Shown in pieces: positions 16,362 to 26,798 of a stretch of DNA of 64,000 nt. The notes beneath the pieces are model-generated. The model saw only the letters and a list, made by a program, of their open reading frames with translations. It searched no databases and was not told where the DNA came from. The stretch comes from Psychromonas ingrahamii 37 (lineage in GTDB: Bacteria; Pseudomonadota; Gammaproteobacteria; Enterobacterales; Psychromonadaceae): positions 4,216,001 to 4,280,000 of the forward strand of contig NC_008709.1 of the NCBI RefSeq assembly GCF_000015285.1, written 5' to 3'. The first letter of the stretch is position 1, and each line of letters opens with the position of its first letter. The position numbers and the translations under genes are program-made.

Positions 16362-16417
16362 GATTGGACACCCATACCTTTTTACGAATAATCCAACCAA
16401 TTCGGCTACGCAATCCC
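16362..16417 (+). repeat. Structured repeat family, copy 8 (leading 55 bp), overlapping the proW stop codon
   Basis: TTGGACACCCATACC...ACGAATAATCCAACCAATTCGGCTACGCAATCCC is the usual left end of the family. The CTA at 16406-16408 inside it is the complement of the proW stop TAG, and the next three proW codons (encoding GIA) also come from repeat sequence. Confidence 0.75.
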
Positions 16418-18466
16418 TAACACTTTCTTACGCTGCTCTGCCCAAGTATGGATCAAATGGTCTACTGCCAAGCCGATAAAGGCGACGCATAAGCCGAGCA
16501 CAATGCCTTGGCCCATAGCGTTGGCTTGAGACAAGGATTGCATGATCAGCTGACCTAAGTCGTCAGTACCGATAAAGGCGCCGATAATAACCATAAACAA
16601 AGCGAAGATAACGGTTTGGTTAATGCCCAACATGATGTGTGGGAACGCCAAAGGTAGTTCAATTTTTAATAAACGCTGCATGCGGTTAACCCCTGACATG
16701 GAGCCTGCTTCTTGCAAGGATTTAGGCACGTTACTCAACCCTTCTACGGTGTAACGTGTGGCAGGGATAGTAGCGTATACGATCACCGCAATAAGCACTG
16801 ATAAATCACTCACGCCAAACAACATGATGACGGGAATTAAGTAGACGAACGACGGGAATGTCTGGAAGGTGTCACAAACCAGCAATATAACTTTAGTTGC
16901 TCGGGGGGTTCGAGAGCACAAAATGCCAACACTGCAACCAATAGTAACAGAAATGATGACCGCGAAGGTGGTCATATAGGCTGTAATGAGGGCTTGGTCC
17001 CACCAGGGTGTTAACGCAATAAAGGCAATCAAGGCTGTCACAATAATAGCTGAGCGAATGCCTCCAACAATGTAACCGGTGCCTGCAACTAGAAAGAGGG
17101 TTGCAGCGACTGGCATCGATAGATAAGCCTCTTTCATGGGCATCAAAATTGAGGTGATCATGAAGAAGTTGAAGCTTTGCACGGCGTCGTAAGTGTTGGT
17201 GATGATCCAGTCAACGATAAAGTCCCAGAACTTTTCGGTAGTCAACCCTTGTGAATCATTGATGAAGTAGAGGTAGTTAGCCTTGTCTGGGAAAACCACC
17301 GTCACAGCGTAGGCAATAGCAGAGGTGACGATCAAAATTCCCAAGAAGGCGAGCGAATGCTTGTGACGCAAATGGAAGGGTAATTCAGCAAAGTAATCGC
17401 TCTGCTTGTTAGCCCAGGCCAGGGATAACTTATCCAAAACCACAGCAATCAATACAATAGACACACCCAGTTCGAGGGCCTGGCCTATATTGAGCATGTT
17501 CAATGACACCAGTAAGTCGTAGCCCAACCCCTTTGCACCAATAAAAGAGGCGATGACGGCCATGGCCAAACACTGCATAATAACCTGGTTAACGCCGATC
17601 AGAATGTCATGGCGTGCTGTTGGAATGAGCACCCTGAACATCAGTTGGCGTGCGTTGCAGCCACTCATCATGCCAGCCTCCAACACCTCCGGAGAGACTT
17701 TTTTAAGGCCTAAAATAGTTAAGCGGATCATTGGGGGAGTGGCGAAAATAATTGTTGAAATAGCACCCGCATGGTCACCAATGCCAAAGAATACTACCAC
17801 TGGGATTAAGTAAGAGAAGTGAGGCATGGATTGAGCCACGTTTAACAGTGGCGTCAGGATGGACTCGAAGCTTTTGTTCTTAAAGGCCAGTATACCTGAG
17901 GTTAATCCCAGGAAAACCGACACGGGCACCGCTACTAACACAAAGGAAAGGGTTTGCATGGCGGGTGTCCACTGACCAAATACAGCAATGTAAAGGGTGC
18001 TGGTGCCGGCTAAAATAGACAGGCTACGGCCCCCAAGATAGTGGCCAATTAAAAAGGCACCCGCAGCCACCGCTGGCCATGGCAGTGCTGGGATGCGAGC
18101 CCATTCGTTTGCGCTGATAAATTCCCAGCTGGTAAAAGCCACCACGGTTTTAACGCCACCTAATAGCAGTTCTCGAATCAAATTAATGCTAAAGAGAATC
18201 ACGCCAGACAGGCCGCGCGTAAACTCTTGTATCATGGTCGATTCTTCGGTGATGTCTAACTCAGGATCGTAAATCTCTACGACCCAAAAGTCATCAATAA
18301 GGAACTTAAGACCGTCGTTAACAATGTCAGGCAACAGCCAGAAACTGGTCTCTTGTAGGCGCCATAAGTTACCACCAGTGGCGGGGTCGATGACGATTAC
18401 AAGGGCAAAGAACACCGCCAATAAAGCGACAAACTGAGTCCATTTATGTCCGGTAAAATATTGCAT
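16406..18466 (-). CDS. proW: Glycine betaine/proline ABC transporter permease, duplicated (two permease units fused)
   Basis: A 686-aa inner-membrane protein with two tandem BPD_transp_1 permease units. Each carries its EAA-type loop: EAGMMSGCNARQLMFRVLIP followed by ASFIGAKGLG (about residues 260-315), and EAGSMSGVNRMQRLLKIELP followed by GAFIGTDDLG (about 585-640). E. coli ProW (354 aa) has one and dimerises, so this protein probably supplies both halves of the channel. Its ATG overlaps the proV stop (TAATG). The stop codon and last residues derive from a repeat copy. The DNA is visibly richer in G and C than the flanking core genes, suggesting transfer. Confidence 0.9.
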   Translation of the reverse strand: MQYFTGHKWTQFVALLAVFFALVIVIDPATGGNLWRLQETSFWLLPDIVNDGLKFLIDDFWVVEIYDPELDITEESTMIQEFTRGLSGVILFSINLIRELLLGGVKTVVAFTSWEFISANEWARIPALPWPAVAAGAFLIGHYLGGRSLSILAGTSTLYIAVFGQWTPAMQTLSFVLVAVPVSVFLGLTSGILAFKNKSFESILTPLLNVAQSMPHFSYLIPVVVFFGIGDHAGAISTIIFATPPMIRLTILGLKKVSPEVLEAGMMSGCNARQLMFRVLIPTARHDILIGVNQVIMQCLAMAVIASFIGAKGLGYDLLVSLNMLNIGQALELGVSIVLIAVVLDKLSLAWANKQSDYFAELPFHLRHKHSLAFLGILIVTSAIAYAVTVVFPDKANYLYFINDSQGLTTEKFWDFIVDWIITNTYDAVQSFNFFMITSILMPMKEAYLSMPVAATLFLVAGTGYIVGGIRSAIIVTALIAFIALTPWWDQALITAYMTTFAVIISVTIGCSVGILCSRTPRATKVILLVCDTFQTFPSFVYLIPVIMLFGVSDLSVLIAVIVYATIPATRYTVEGLSNVPKSLQEAGSMSGVNRMQRLLKIELPLAFPHIMLGINQTVIFALFMVIIGAFIGTDDLGQLIMQSLSQANAMGQGIVLGLCVAFIGLAVDHLIHTWAEQRKKVLGIA

Positions 18467-19536
18467 TAGGTTTGGCTCTCATCTGATGTATTCACTGGCA
18501 TGCTGTTAGCTTCATCAAACAAGACGTCCATAATGATGTTGCGGTTTAACACACCAACAATATTACCTTCTGCAGCAGTGACAGCCACTGGATGCACCTC
18601 GGTTAGCACGGGTTTTGCTACTGTGTCTATAATGGCGTGTTCAGATACAGTGATGTCACTCATCTCTACAGAGGCATCATATTCTTCCATGATGGTTTGG
18701 CAGGAGAGTACGCGCTCGCGTGGCACGCCACGGGTAAATCTGGCGACGTATTCCGTGGCGGGGTTGAGTACGATATTGCCCGGGGTATCAATTTGTTCGA
18801 TGACACCATCTTTCATAATGGCGATGCGGTCGGCAAGGCGGAGCGCTTCATCAAAGTCGTGGGTAACGAATAATATGGTCTTATGTAATACAGTCTGTAA
18901 ACGTAAGAACTCGTCTTGCATCTCCCTGCGAATAAGAGGGTCCAGAGCTGAGAAGGGCTCATCGAGGAACCAGATATCAGGTTCTACAGCCAATGAACGA
19001 GCAATGCCGACACGTTGTTGCTGGCCACCAGAGAGCTGGCGTGGGAAGTAATTCTCACGACCGGTGAGCTCGACTAAATTTACCATATCCATCGCACGGT
19101 CCATGCTGTCATTGGTGCTCATACCTTTTACTTGTAATGGTAAGGCAATATTTTCTAGCACTGTTTTGTGAGGAAGGAGAGCAAAACTTTGGAATACCAT
19201 GCCCATTTTGTTACGACGAATGTTGATAAGTTCTTTTTCATTCATGGCAAGCAGGTCTTCACCATCAATAAATATATCGCCTGCAGTAGTGTCGAACAGG
19301 CGTGAAATACAGCGCAAAAGGGTTGATTTACCAGAGCCTGATAGGCCCATGATGACGAGTATCTCACCTTTGTGCACTTCAAAAGAGGCATTGTTAACGC
19401 CGATGACACATCCGGCTTCAAGTAATGATGCTGTTTCTACTTTTCCGTCTGACTGTTCCAGTATTTTTGCAGCGTTGTCGCCAAAAATTTTATAGACAGA
19501 CTCACACTTAATGACCGGCTGAGGTGGTATTGGCAT
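18466..19536 (-). CDS. proV: Glycine betaine/proline ABC transporter ATP-binding protein
   Basis: A 356-aa ABC ATPase of the ProV/OpuAA type energising osmoprotectant uptake. Visible motifs: Walker [10 protein letters not shown] (about residue 69), Q-loop [15 protein letters not shown], signature [15 protein letters not shown], Walker [14 protein letters not shown] and the H-loop FVTHD. The ~90-residue C-terminal extension looks like a shortened CBS-type region ([17 protein letters not shown]), the part that senses ionic strength in OpuA-type transporters. It is translationally coupled to the permease; proX lies 247 bp upstream. Confidence 0.93.
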   Translation of the reverse strand: MPIPPQPVIKCESVYKIFGDNAAKILEQSDGKVETASLLEAGCVIGVNNASFEVHKGEILVIMGLSGSGKSTLLRCISRLFDTTAGDIFIDGEDLLAMNEKELINIRRNKMGMVFQSFALLPHKTVLENIALPLQVKGMSTNDSMDRAMDMVNLVELTGRENYFPRQLSGGQQQRVGIARSLAVEPDIWFLDEPFSALDPLIRREMQDEFLRLQTVLHKTILFVTHDFDEALRLADRIAIMKDGVIEQIDTPGNIVLNPATEYVARFTRGVPRERVLSCQTIMEEYDASVEMSDITVSEHAIIDTVAKPVLTEVHPVAVTAAEGNIVGVLNRNIIMDVLFDEANSMPVNTSDESQT

Positions 19537-19783
19537 AATTAAATTCCTATAAAAAGAGGTGCTAAAAAATGTGTTTGTTGGCGCGGGATCAATGGGTCTG
19601 TCGGACTAACAAGCGCAATAGATTATTGTGCTACTGAGTCATCGGCTCTGCTGTCACGGTGAAAAAATAGACCCAATAAACAGCGACCTTGGCTAAATAA
19701 AGCATCAAGGTCTCTGGTCTTGTATTGAATAACGAACCACAGGCCTAACCTGAATGCCGCGCACTCAGGTCAGAGGGTTTGGC

Positions 19784-20716
19784 TTAGAGCCAGCTTTTCC
19801 ATTTTGCTTCGTTGTCAGCCAGCCATTTAGTAGCGGCTTCTTCGTGGCTCATACCATCGATGTCAACCAATGCAGCCATGTTGCCGATATCACCTTTAGT
19901 AAAGGAGATTTGGTTAAAGATTTTGTAAGCTGCTGGCCATTTTGCAGGCATTTGATAATAAGCGGCCTTCTTCAACCAACCCGCCGCTGGAGAGCCACAT
20001 TTGCCATCACCACCAGCTGAAACCTTACAGCCATCGCTATACGCGGGGAATTCAACGAAGCTGCCACCGTCACCGGCATCGGTGAAGTTAGGTGACCAGT
20101 TAAAGACCACAACCGCACGGTTGTCTTTAGCTGCCGACTCCAGTTCTGCCCAAAGTGCACCAGATGACCCGGCAAACTTAGCGGTAAAATTCATGTCAAG
20201 TGCTTCGATGCGGTCTAGGGTTTCTTGGCCATGCCAGTCCATAGGCCCATCGAGATAGCGCCCCTTGCCACCACTGCCGGCTGTTGCAAACAACTCGGAG
20301 CAATCGTTTAGTGCTTTCCAGGAAGGTAGGCCAGGGCATAGCTCGCCAACATAGGCAGGATACCACCACTCTTCCTGAGAAACAGCAGCGTGCTTGCCTA
20401 CATCAATGATGCCGCCAGCGTCTAAGGCGTTGTTGAAGGACTTACCAAAAGTAGACTGCCATATTTCGTGAGCAATAGTGACGTCACCGTTACGAATCGA
20501 TTCGTAAACCGCCTGGCTATCAGCGGGTACATAAGAAACATTGTCGCCAATGCTTTCGAAAATTCCACCGATAACGTATGCCATGGTGATTTGGCTCGTC
20601 CAGTTATGGGTAGGAATAACAATAGGTTCTTTCGAGTCTTCTGCTTGGGCTACAGTAGCGCCAAGTACTAGTGAGCTAACTGCAGCGGCAGTAGCTAGTT
20701 TTTTTAAAAATTTCAT
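19784..20716 (-). CDS. proX: Glycine betaine-type substrate-binding protein (OpuAC family)
   Basis: A 310-aa periplasmic protein with a classical signal peptide (MKFLKKLATAAAVSSLVLGA, cut after AQA). The mature part is an OpuAC-type betaine-binding domain rich in Trp (HNWTSQ, EIWQSTF, EEWWYPAY, NWSPNF), consistent with an aromatic cage for a quaternary ammonium. Four cysteines (ELCPG, NDCSE, DGCKV, GKCGS) could form two disulfides. It is the first gene of proX-proV-proW on the minus strand. The exact ligand (betaine, proline betaine, choline) cannot be told by eye. Confidence 0.92.
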   Translation of the reverse strand: MKFLKKLATAAAVSSLVLGATVAQAEDSKEPIVIPTHNWTSQITMAYVIGGIFESIGDNVSYVPADSQAVYESIRNGDVTIAHEIWQSTFGKSFNNALDAGGIIDVGKHAAVSQEEWWYPAYVGELCPGLPSWKALNDCSELFATAGSGGKGRYLDGPMDWHGQETLDRIEALDMNFTAKFAGSSGALWAELESAAKDNRAVVVFNWSPNFTDAGDGGSFVEFPAYSDGCKVSAGGDGKCGSPAAGWLKKAAYYQMPAKWPAAYKIFNQISFTKGDIGNMAALVDIDGMSHEEAATKWLADNEAKWKSWL

Positions 20717-20775
20717 ATATATTTCCAGATAGTATTGTTATCAGTAGGTAATCATTACTTTCTTTCTTTCTTCGA

Positions 20776-20961
20776 TTACAGGCGAAGTTCTGTTTCGTTA
20801 TCTTCCGCACTAAAGCCAGATCTCCTTAGGTAACTGAGATCAACTCTTGTAACCCTTTTTCTGGCTGCTCTGTCGGTGCGGTAGCGGAAGAGCCATCTTT
20901 GGGCTGCTTCAAAAGCACGTAATTGGGCAAAGCCGCTTGGGCCAGCCACTTTGAATGGCAA
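20776..20961 (-). CDS. Possible small DUF1127-like protein
   Basis: A 61-codon frame upstream of proX in the same direction, opening with TTG. The second half, RWLFRYRTDRAARKRV followed by LSYLRRSGFSAEDNETEL, resembles the DUF1127 pattern (W..r.r...L..L....L+d.G.s.ed...E). It has no strong ribosome-binding site. It may be a real small basic protein that travelled with the transporter genes, or chance. Confidence 0.35.
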   Translation of the reverse strand: MPFKVAGPSGFAQLRAFEAAQRWLFRYRTDRAARKRVTRVDLSYLRRSGFSAEDNETELRL

Positions 20962-21340
20962 TTCTAAAGCTCATAATGACGACTGTTTTACAGGCGTTGT
21001 ATCGTTAGCCAGACAAGAGCATGATGGGGCGACGATTGAATGCGGAAAAGCGCGCACTCTAACCGGTAACAGTTAAGCTATGAGGTTCCGCAATGAGACG
21101 CACTAAACTCAGGTTAACCTATGGTGCATATGATGAAGGCAGGATCTGTGTGGAGAAACAGAAGGCCGGGGGTGGGCAGACCACCGATCTGAATACGAGA
21201 CTTCGAGAAACGCAGGAGGGAAGCGCTCGAATGGCTCAAGCATAAGAAAATACTTGGTGACTCGCATGTCAGCGGGTCATATCATAACACATTTAATAAG
21301 AATAGCGGGACCACCCGAATAGCAGGACGAATAGCACAGA
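20962..21340. other. Gene-free, GC-richer stretch upstream of the transporter operon
   Basis: No credible gene. Base composition resembles the proXVW segment more than the AT-rich host intergenic DNA, so this is probably the remainder of the acquired fragment, up to the repeat copy at 21341. The proX promoter should lie within 20733-20990 but I cannot fix it. Confidence 0.5.
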
Positions 21341-21470
21341 CTGGACACCCATACTTTTTTATGAATACCCCAACCAATGCGTCTAGGTGAAAGCCGTACT
21401 GGTGCGTTAAAAAGAGGTTGGCAGTGCGAGATCAAAAATGGTAAGCGAAAGCTTACTACCAACCAAATCG
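21341..21470 (+). repeat. Structured repeat family, copy 9 (internally deleted)
   Basis: It starts CTGGACACCCATACTTTTTTATG...CCAATGCGTCTAGGTG, then jumps directly to CGTACTGGTGCGTTAAAAAGAGG and GGCAGTGCGAGATC. H1 and the left arm of H2 are deleted and H3/H4 are lost. It lies on the lysS side of the transporter segment, in the same orientation as copy 8 on the other side. Confidence 0.75.
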
Positions 21471-21659
21471 CTTATACCAAACAACTGGCACACAGCCTAA
21501 CTGGATAGGCATTCCCACGCAGAATGTGAGGAACGATGCACCTCCAATTACAATACCTATTTAGCTAAAAGTGAGGATTTTTTCCTCAGCATTTAGAAGC
21601 ATAACTTATTTGAACTACAACAACACCAACACCAACACCCGTGGAAAGCGTAAGGAAAA

Positions 21660-21695
21660 AAGACAAAAAAAAGCCCCATAAAAACGAGGCTCTTA
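21660..21695 (-). terminator. Probable lysS terminator
   Basis: On the minus strand AGCCTC and GGGGCT form a 6-bp stem, followed by T8. It lies about 60 bases past the lysS stop. Confidence 0.6.
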
Positions 21696-21747
21696 TTTTG
21701 AATTTAACTGATAGCGGACAGCTAATGACTGAAAGCTATCTTCACAG

Positions 21748-23277
21748 TTATTTTGCTTGTGGACGCATATGCGGGAACAACAATACGTCACGGATTGTAT
21801 GGCTGTCCGTAAATAACATCACCAGACGATCAATACCAATACCTTCACCCGCTGTTGGCGGCAAACCGTGCTCAAGTGCGGTAATATAATCCGCATCGTA
21901 GAACATCGCCTCATCATCACCGGATTCTTTCTGAGCAACCTGATCCATGAAACGCTCAGCTTGATCTTGAGAATCATTAAGTTCAGAGAAACCATTAGCA
22001 AGTTCACGTCCGCCCACAAAAAACTCAAAACGATCGGTCACACTCGGATCTTGATCATTACGGCGGGCAAGAGGTGAAACCTCAGCCGGATAAGCTGTTA
22101 TAAAGGTTGGTTGAAGCAGTTTATGTTCCGTTGTTTCCTCAAAAATCTCGGTTAAGACTTTGCCTTCACCCCAGTTCTCTTTAATATTCACATTGAAACG
22201 TGCGGCTAAGGCTTTAAGGCTTGCCATGCTTTCAAGTTCAGAAGCTTCAATGCCTTCATTGTATTGCAGCACGGATTCTTTCATGGTCATGCGGATAAAA
22301 GCAGCGCCAAAGTCAAACACTTGATCGCCGTAGTTGACAATGCTTGAACCTAATACATTTTCTGCAATACTGCGTAACATCTCTTCCGTCAGATTCATCA
22401 GATCGATATAATCTGCATAGGCCTGATAAAATTCGATCATGGTAAATTCAGGGTTATGGCGGGTTGAAACGCCCTCGTTACGGAAACTGCGGTTAATTTC
22501 AAATACACGTTCAAAACCACCTACTACTAAACGTTTTAGGTTTAATTCAGGGGCAATACGCAGGTACATGGGTAAAGAAAGTGCATTATGGTAAGTTTCA
22601 AAGGGTTTTGCCGCTGCGCCGCCGGGAATAGATTGCAGCATGGGTGTTTCTACTTCCATAAAGTCGCGATCATTTAAATACTGACGGATAGCATTAACGA
22701 TTTTATTACGTAACAGGAATGTCTTGCGCGAGTTGTCATTGGCAATCAAGTCCAGATAGCGCTGACGGTAACAGGCTTCTGTATCAGAAAGTCCATGGAA
22801 TTTATCGGGTAACGGACGCAGTGCTTTAGTTAGAATACGGATTTCAGAGACTTTAATGCTTAATTCATTAGTTTGGGTTTTAAACAAAACCCCTTTTGCA
22901 CCAATGATATCGCCTAAATCCCATTTTTTAAATTCAGTGTTGTAGAAACTTTCAGGGAGCTTATCACGGGTCACATAAAGTTGAATACGACCGCCCATAT
23001 CCTGAATAGTCGCAAAACTTGCTTTGCCCATAATACGGCGCATCATCATACGACCGGCAATACTGACTTCAACCGCGAGCTCTTCAAGCTCTTCTTTGGT
23101 TTTATCATCATAACGTGCATGTAAATCATCAGAGATATTTTCACGGCGGAAGTCATTCGGAAATGCTTGTCCCTTTTCACGCATGGCATCTAATTTGGCC
23201 AAGCGTTGTGCCATAATGTCATTTAACTCTTGTTGTGGTGCTTGCTTTGCTGCTTGTGTTGGATTCTGCTCTGACAT
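21748..23277 (-). CDS. lysS: Lysyl-tRNA synthetase (class II)
   Basis: A 509-aa class IIb synthetase charging tRNA-Lys. The OB-fold anticodon-binding domain spans about 60-180 ([20 protein letters not shown]). Class II motif 2 is [20 protein letters not shown] and motif 3 [19 protein letters not shown] near the C-terminus. Length is close to E. coli LysS (505). It is downstream of prfB as in E. coli, separated by 127 bp containing a heptamer satellite. Its last ~37 bp are duplicated at 16318-16356. Confidence 0.97.
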   Translation of the reverse strand: MSEQNPTQAAKQAPQQELNDIMAQRLAKLDAMREKGQAFPNDFRRENISDDLHARYDDKTKEELEELAVEVSIAGRMMMRRIMGKASFATIQDMGGRIQLYVTRDKLPESFYNTEFKKWDLGDIIGAKGVLFKTQTNELSIKVSEIRILTKALRPLPDKFHGLSDTEACYRQRYLDLIANDNSRKTFLLRNKIVNAIRQYLNDRDFMEVETPMLQSIPGGAAAKPFETYHNALSLPMYLRIAPELNLKRLVVGGFERVFEINRSFRNEGVSTRHNPEFTMIEFYQAYADYIDLMNLTEEMLRSIAENVLGSSIVNYGDQVFDFGAAFIRMTMKESVLQYNEGIEASELESMASLKALAARFNVNIKENWGEGKVLTEIFEETTEHKLLQPTFITAYPAEVSPLARRNDQDPSVTDRFEFFVGGRELANGFSELNDSQDQAERFMDQVAQKESGDDEAMFYDADYITALEHGLPPTAGEGIGIDRLVMLFTDSHTIRDVLLFPHMRPQAK

Positions 23278-23347
23278 GATATTTCCTATTATCTTTCACT
23301 GTTAATTTGGTTTGTTGACCTGATTCTCGACCCCACGGCATAAAAAG

Positions 23348-23405
23348 CTGGAAGGCTACGAGCTTCGAACTATGAGCTTCGAGCTAGCGGCTCGCGACTC
23401 AAAGC
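23348..23405. repeat. Heptamer satellite between prfB and lysS
   Basis: Seven-base steps such as AGCTTCG AACTATG AGCTTCG AGCTAGC GGCTCGC, running right up to the prfB stop codon. Confidence 0.65.
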
Positions 23406-24503
23406 TACAGTCCTGACTTCAAACTGGCTTCGATAAATTTATCCAAGCCACCATCCAATACCGCTTGCGTATTACGACTCTCAATACCGGTTCTTAAATC
23501 TTTGATACGTGCATCATCTAAAACATATGAACGTATTTGACTGCCCCAGCCAATATCTGATTTACTGTCTTCACTGATTTGTTTTTCGGCATTTTGCTTT
23601 TGCAATTCATGTTCATACAATTTGGCTTTTAGCTGCTTCATTGCCTGATCTTTATTCTTATGTTGTGAGCGGTCATTTTGACACTGCACCACAATATTGG
23701 TGGGTACGTGGGTAATACGTACCGCAGATTCCGTTGTATTGACGTGTTGCCCGCCCGCGCCCGATGCACGGTACACATCAATGCGTAAATCCGCCGGGTT
23801 AATCTGAATATCAATATCATCTTCAATTTCAGGGTAGATAAAGGCAGATGCAAAGGAGGTATGACGGCGCCCTGATGAATCAAAGGGTGATTTTCGAACC
23901 AAGCGGTGAACACCGGTTTCGGTGCGTAACCAGCCAAAAGCATATTCGCCAGTAAAACGAATGGTGGCTCCTTTAATACCGGCAACATCCCCTGCGGAGA
24001 CTTCCATCAACTCGGTTTTATAACCGTGTGCTTCTCCCCAACGCAGGTACATACGCAGGAGTATATTTGCCCAGTCCTGAGCTTCTGTTCCGCCAGAGCC
24101 CGATTGAATATCTAAATAGCAGGAGCAAGCATCGTGATTACCGGAGAACATACGGCGAAATTCTAACACCTCTAATTTTTTTTCCAGCTCATTTACTTCT
24201 TTTTGGGCTTCATCAAAACTGTCCTGATCGTTTTCTTCTGTGGCCATCTCAACCAGCATTAGAATATCTTCGGTTCCCGCACTTAACGCATCTATAGTGT
24301 CAACAACCAACTCTAAGGCACTGCGCTCTTTACCTAATGCCTGCGCGCGTTCCGGTTCACTCCATACTTCTGGTGATTCTAATTCACGACACACTTCTTC
24401 TAAACGTTCAGCTTTGGCGTCGTAGTCAAAGATACCCCCGAAGTACTTGTGCGCGCTCAGTTAAATCTTTTACTTTATTTAAAATAGGATTTACTTCGAA
24501 CAT
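23405..24503 (-). CDS. prfB: Peptide chain release factor 2, with programmed +1 frameshift
   Basis: RF2 recognises UAA and UGA stops. The gene begins with a 25-codon frame ([20 protein letters not shown], then LRGYL) ending at UGA 24428-24426. A +1 shift at CTT-TGA-C joins it to the long frame ([17 protein letters not shown]...), giving 365 aa, the same as E. coli RF2. The long frame has the GGQ peptidyl-hydrolysis motif ([16 protein letters not shown]) and the stop-reading region around [10 protein letters not shown]. An ATG-based call starting at 24394 misses the first 36 residues. Confidence 0.96.
24425..24442 (-). promoter_or_regulatory. prfB +1 frameshift (recoding) signal
   Basis: On the minus strand CGGGGGTATCTTTGAC: an internal Shine-Dalgarno-like GGGGG, the slippery CTT, and UGA followed by C. 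This matches the autoregulatory RF2 recoding site, where low RF2 allows the shift. Confidence 0.95.
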
Positions 24504-25073
24504 TAAAAATCTCAATTAGTCTAAGGATAAAATGAGTCGAATTTTAACCAATATCAGCACAAATAAATAGAGTAGATCAAAAATAAATATCCTTTGAAAC
24601 CCCGCATTGAAACTTGCTGAACGGGTATTTAAGCGCTGTAAGAGCATTTTAATTTTTGCTCAACTGAGCATAAAGTATTCTCTTGAATGACCTCTGACGC
24701 TACCTTCTTTTTTAACATGCAAATTGCTGTTGACGCGATTTTTTAAATAAAAAGCAGTATTAAGAAAAAATCTAGCCATTAAGATAACTTACATAAGCAA
24801 ACGACTTGGAAATGCAGGCATCAGTATCTTCAAGTCATTGAGGTAACGAGGCTGTTCATCCCCTCCTTCTTGACTAATATTTTGTCGTGCTTCTAATAAA
24901 ATAAAATTAAGTTAATTTTTTTACCTTTTATTTGGTGCAATTATTTGTCATTAACGTAAAGTTAACTAGCACGAATGCAGGTCATGAATCATGGTCACAT
25001 GTAATCAAGGTTCACCCTCACCCAATACAGGTGGGAAGTGACGCAATTTACCAATTGTATAAAGGAGAAAGTT
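24504..25073. other. Intergenic region between divergent prfB and ilvI
   Basis: No credible gene on either strand. It must carry both divergent promoters. Before ilvI there is an AT-rich stretch (24890-24970) and an imperfect hairpin CACCctCACC/GGTGgg near 25012-25035. Lrp sites or an attenuator are possible, but I could not identify a leader peptide with a run of branched-chain codons. Confidence 0.5.
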
Positions 25074-26798
25074 ATGGAGATGTTATCCGGCGCCGAAATG
25101 GTTGTCCGATCACTACAAGACGAAGGTATTGAACATATTTTCGGTTACCCTGGTGGATCAGTATTAGATATTTACGATGCGATTTTTCAATCTGATAAAA
25201 TTGAACATTATTTAGTACGTCATGAGCAAGCTGCTGTACATATGGCAGATGCATACTCACGTGCAACCGGTAAAGTGGGTTGTGTACTAGTAACAGCCGG
25301 ACCCGGTGCAACAAACTGTATTACAGGTCTTGTAACAGCTTACATGGACTCTATTCCATTAGTTGTGTTATCTGGTCAAGTACCAACCAATTGGATCGGC
25401 GATGATGCTTTCCAGGAAGCAGATATGATCGGCATATCGCGTCCCGTGGTAAAACACAGTTTTTCATGCCGTACCGCTGAAGACATTCCAATTGCGATCA
25501 AAAAAGCATTTTATATCGCATCAACAGGCCGACCAGGTCCAGTGGTTATCGATCTTCCAAAAGACGTACAAAGCCCCCTTCATAAATTTCCTTATGAATA
25601 CCCTAAATCCGTTGAACTGCGTTCTTATAAACCAACGCTAAGCGGTCATAAAGGACAAATTAAACGCGCATTAGCGGCATTATTAGGCGCTAAAAAGCCC
25701 GTTTTTTATGTCGGTGGCGGTGCGATTATTGCCAATGCATCAAAACAAGTACTAGAGCTAGCTGAGAAATTAAATTTACCAGTAACTAATACCTTAATGG
25801 GTCTTGGTGCATTTCCTGGTGAACACAAACAATTTATCGGTATGTTAGGCATGCACGGTACTTATGAAGCTAACTTATCAATGCATAACGCAGATCTTAT
25901 CTTCTCTGCCGGTGCTCGTTTTGACGATCGAGTAACCAATAATGTTGATAAATTCTGCCCGAATGCAAAAATTATGCAGATAGATATCGACCCAACATCA
26001 ATTTCTAAAAACATTCATGCGGACCTGCCAATTGTAGGATCGATTGAAGTTGTACTTCAGCAGATGTTAGACCTACTTGAAGAAACTAAAGCAACGAATG
26101 ACAGTGAAAGTATTAATGCTTGGTGGGATCAAATTAATGAATGGCGTGCTAAAGACTGCCTTGCTTACCAAACATCTGAAACACACATCAAGCCACAACA
26201 AGTGATTCAATGTTTATATAAAGTAACCAAAGGCGATGCTATCGTTACTTCTGACGTTGGTCAGCATCAAATGGTTGCCGCACAATATTACCCATTTAAA
26301 GAACCTCGCCAATGGATTAACTCTGGTGGAGCGGGCACAATGGGCTTTGGTTTACCAGCTGCAATGGGTTGTAAGATAGCATTCCCAGATCGCCCTGTTG
26401 TATGTGTAACGGGTGATGGCTCTATTCAAATGAATATTCAAGAGTTATCAACCTGCATGCAATACAACATTCCTGTTGTTATCTTGCTATTAAACAACCG
26501 TTCATTAGGTATGGTAAAACAGTGGCAAAAAATGTTTTATGACGGTCGCCAATCTCACTCTTATATGGATAGCGTGCCGGATTTCGTTAAATTATCTGAA
26601 GCATATAACCATATTGGTATCAAAGTAGATAAGATTGAAGAGCTTGAGCCAGCATTAGAACGTGCATTTGAATTAAAAGATCGCGTGGTATTTATTGATG
26701 TAGCTATAGACCCTGAAGAACATGTTTACCCGATGCAAGTTAAGTTCGGCAGTATGCAAGACATGTACCTGAGTCAAACGGAGAGAACCGATGCGTAG
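25074..26798 (+). CDS. ilvI: Acetolactate synthase III large subunit
   Basis: A 574-aa ThDP-dependent enzyme condensing pyruvate into acetolactate (valine/leucine) or with 2-oxobutyrate (isoleucine). I chose the ATG at 25074, not the upstream GTG at 25038: AAAGGAGAAAG sits directly before it, and [14 protein letters not shown] matches the E. coli start and length exactly. Motifs: catalytic Glu in [21 protein letters not shown] region [14 protein letters not shown], ThDP motif [20 protein letters not shown]. It overlaps ilvH by 8 bp. Confidence 0.98.
   Translation: MEMLSGAEMVVRSLQDEGIEHIFGYPGGSVLDIYDAIFQSDKIEHYLVRHEQAAVHMADAYSRATGKVGCVLVTAGPGATNCITGLVTAYMDSIPLVVLSGQVPTNWIGDDAFQEADMIGISRPVVKHSFSCRTAEDIPIAIKKAFYIASTGRPGPVVIDLPKDVQSPLHKFPYEYPKSVELRSYKPTLSGHKGQIKRALAALLGAKKPVFYVGGGAIIANASKQVLELAEKLNLPVTNTLMGLGAFPGEHKQFIGMLGMHGTYEANLSMHNADLIFSAGARFDDRVTNNVDKFCPNAKIMQIDIDPTSISKNIHADLPIVGSIEVVLQQMLDLLEETKATNDSESINAWWDQINEWRAKDCLAYQTSETHIKPQQVIQCLYKVTKGDAIVTSDVGQHQMVAAQYYPFKEPRQWINSGGAGTMGFGLPAAMGCKIAFPDRPVVCVTGDGSIQMNIQELSTCMQYNIPVVILLLNNRSLGMVKQWQKMFYDGRQSHSYMDSVPDFVKLSEAYNHIGIKVDKIEELEPALERAFELKDRVVFIDVAIDPEEHVYPMQVKFGSMQDMYLSQTERTDA

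Noticed and set aside
15951-16391. 146-codon open frame on the plus strand
   Set aside because: It spans a structured-repeat copy and the lysS-end duplicate; the composition follows the repeat and there is no start signal or family.
18500-19051. 183-codon frame antisense to proV
   Set aside because: Shadow frame in GC-richer DNA; product is low-complexity Ser/Arg with no motif.
24394-24503. Treating the UGA near the prfB start as a sequencing error or pseudogene
   Set aside because: The flanking recoding signal is the textbook one and gives the normal protein length.
25038-25073. Upstream GTG start for ilvI
   Set aside because: No ribosome-binding site and no family support; the ATG at 25074 has AAAGGAG and the conserved MEMLSGAEM start.
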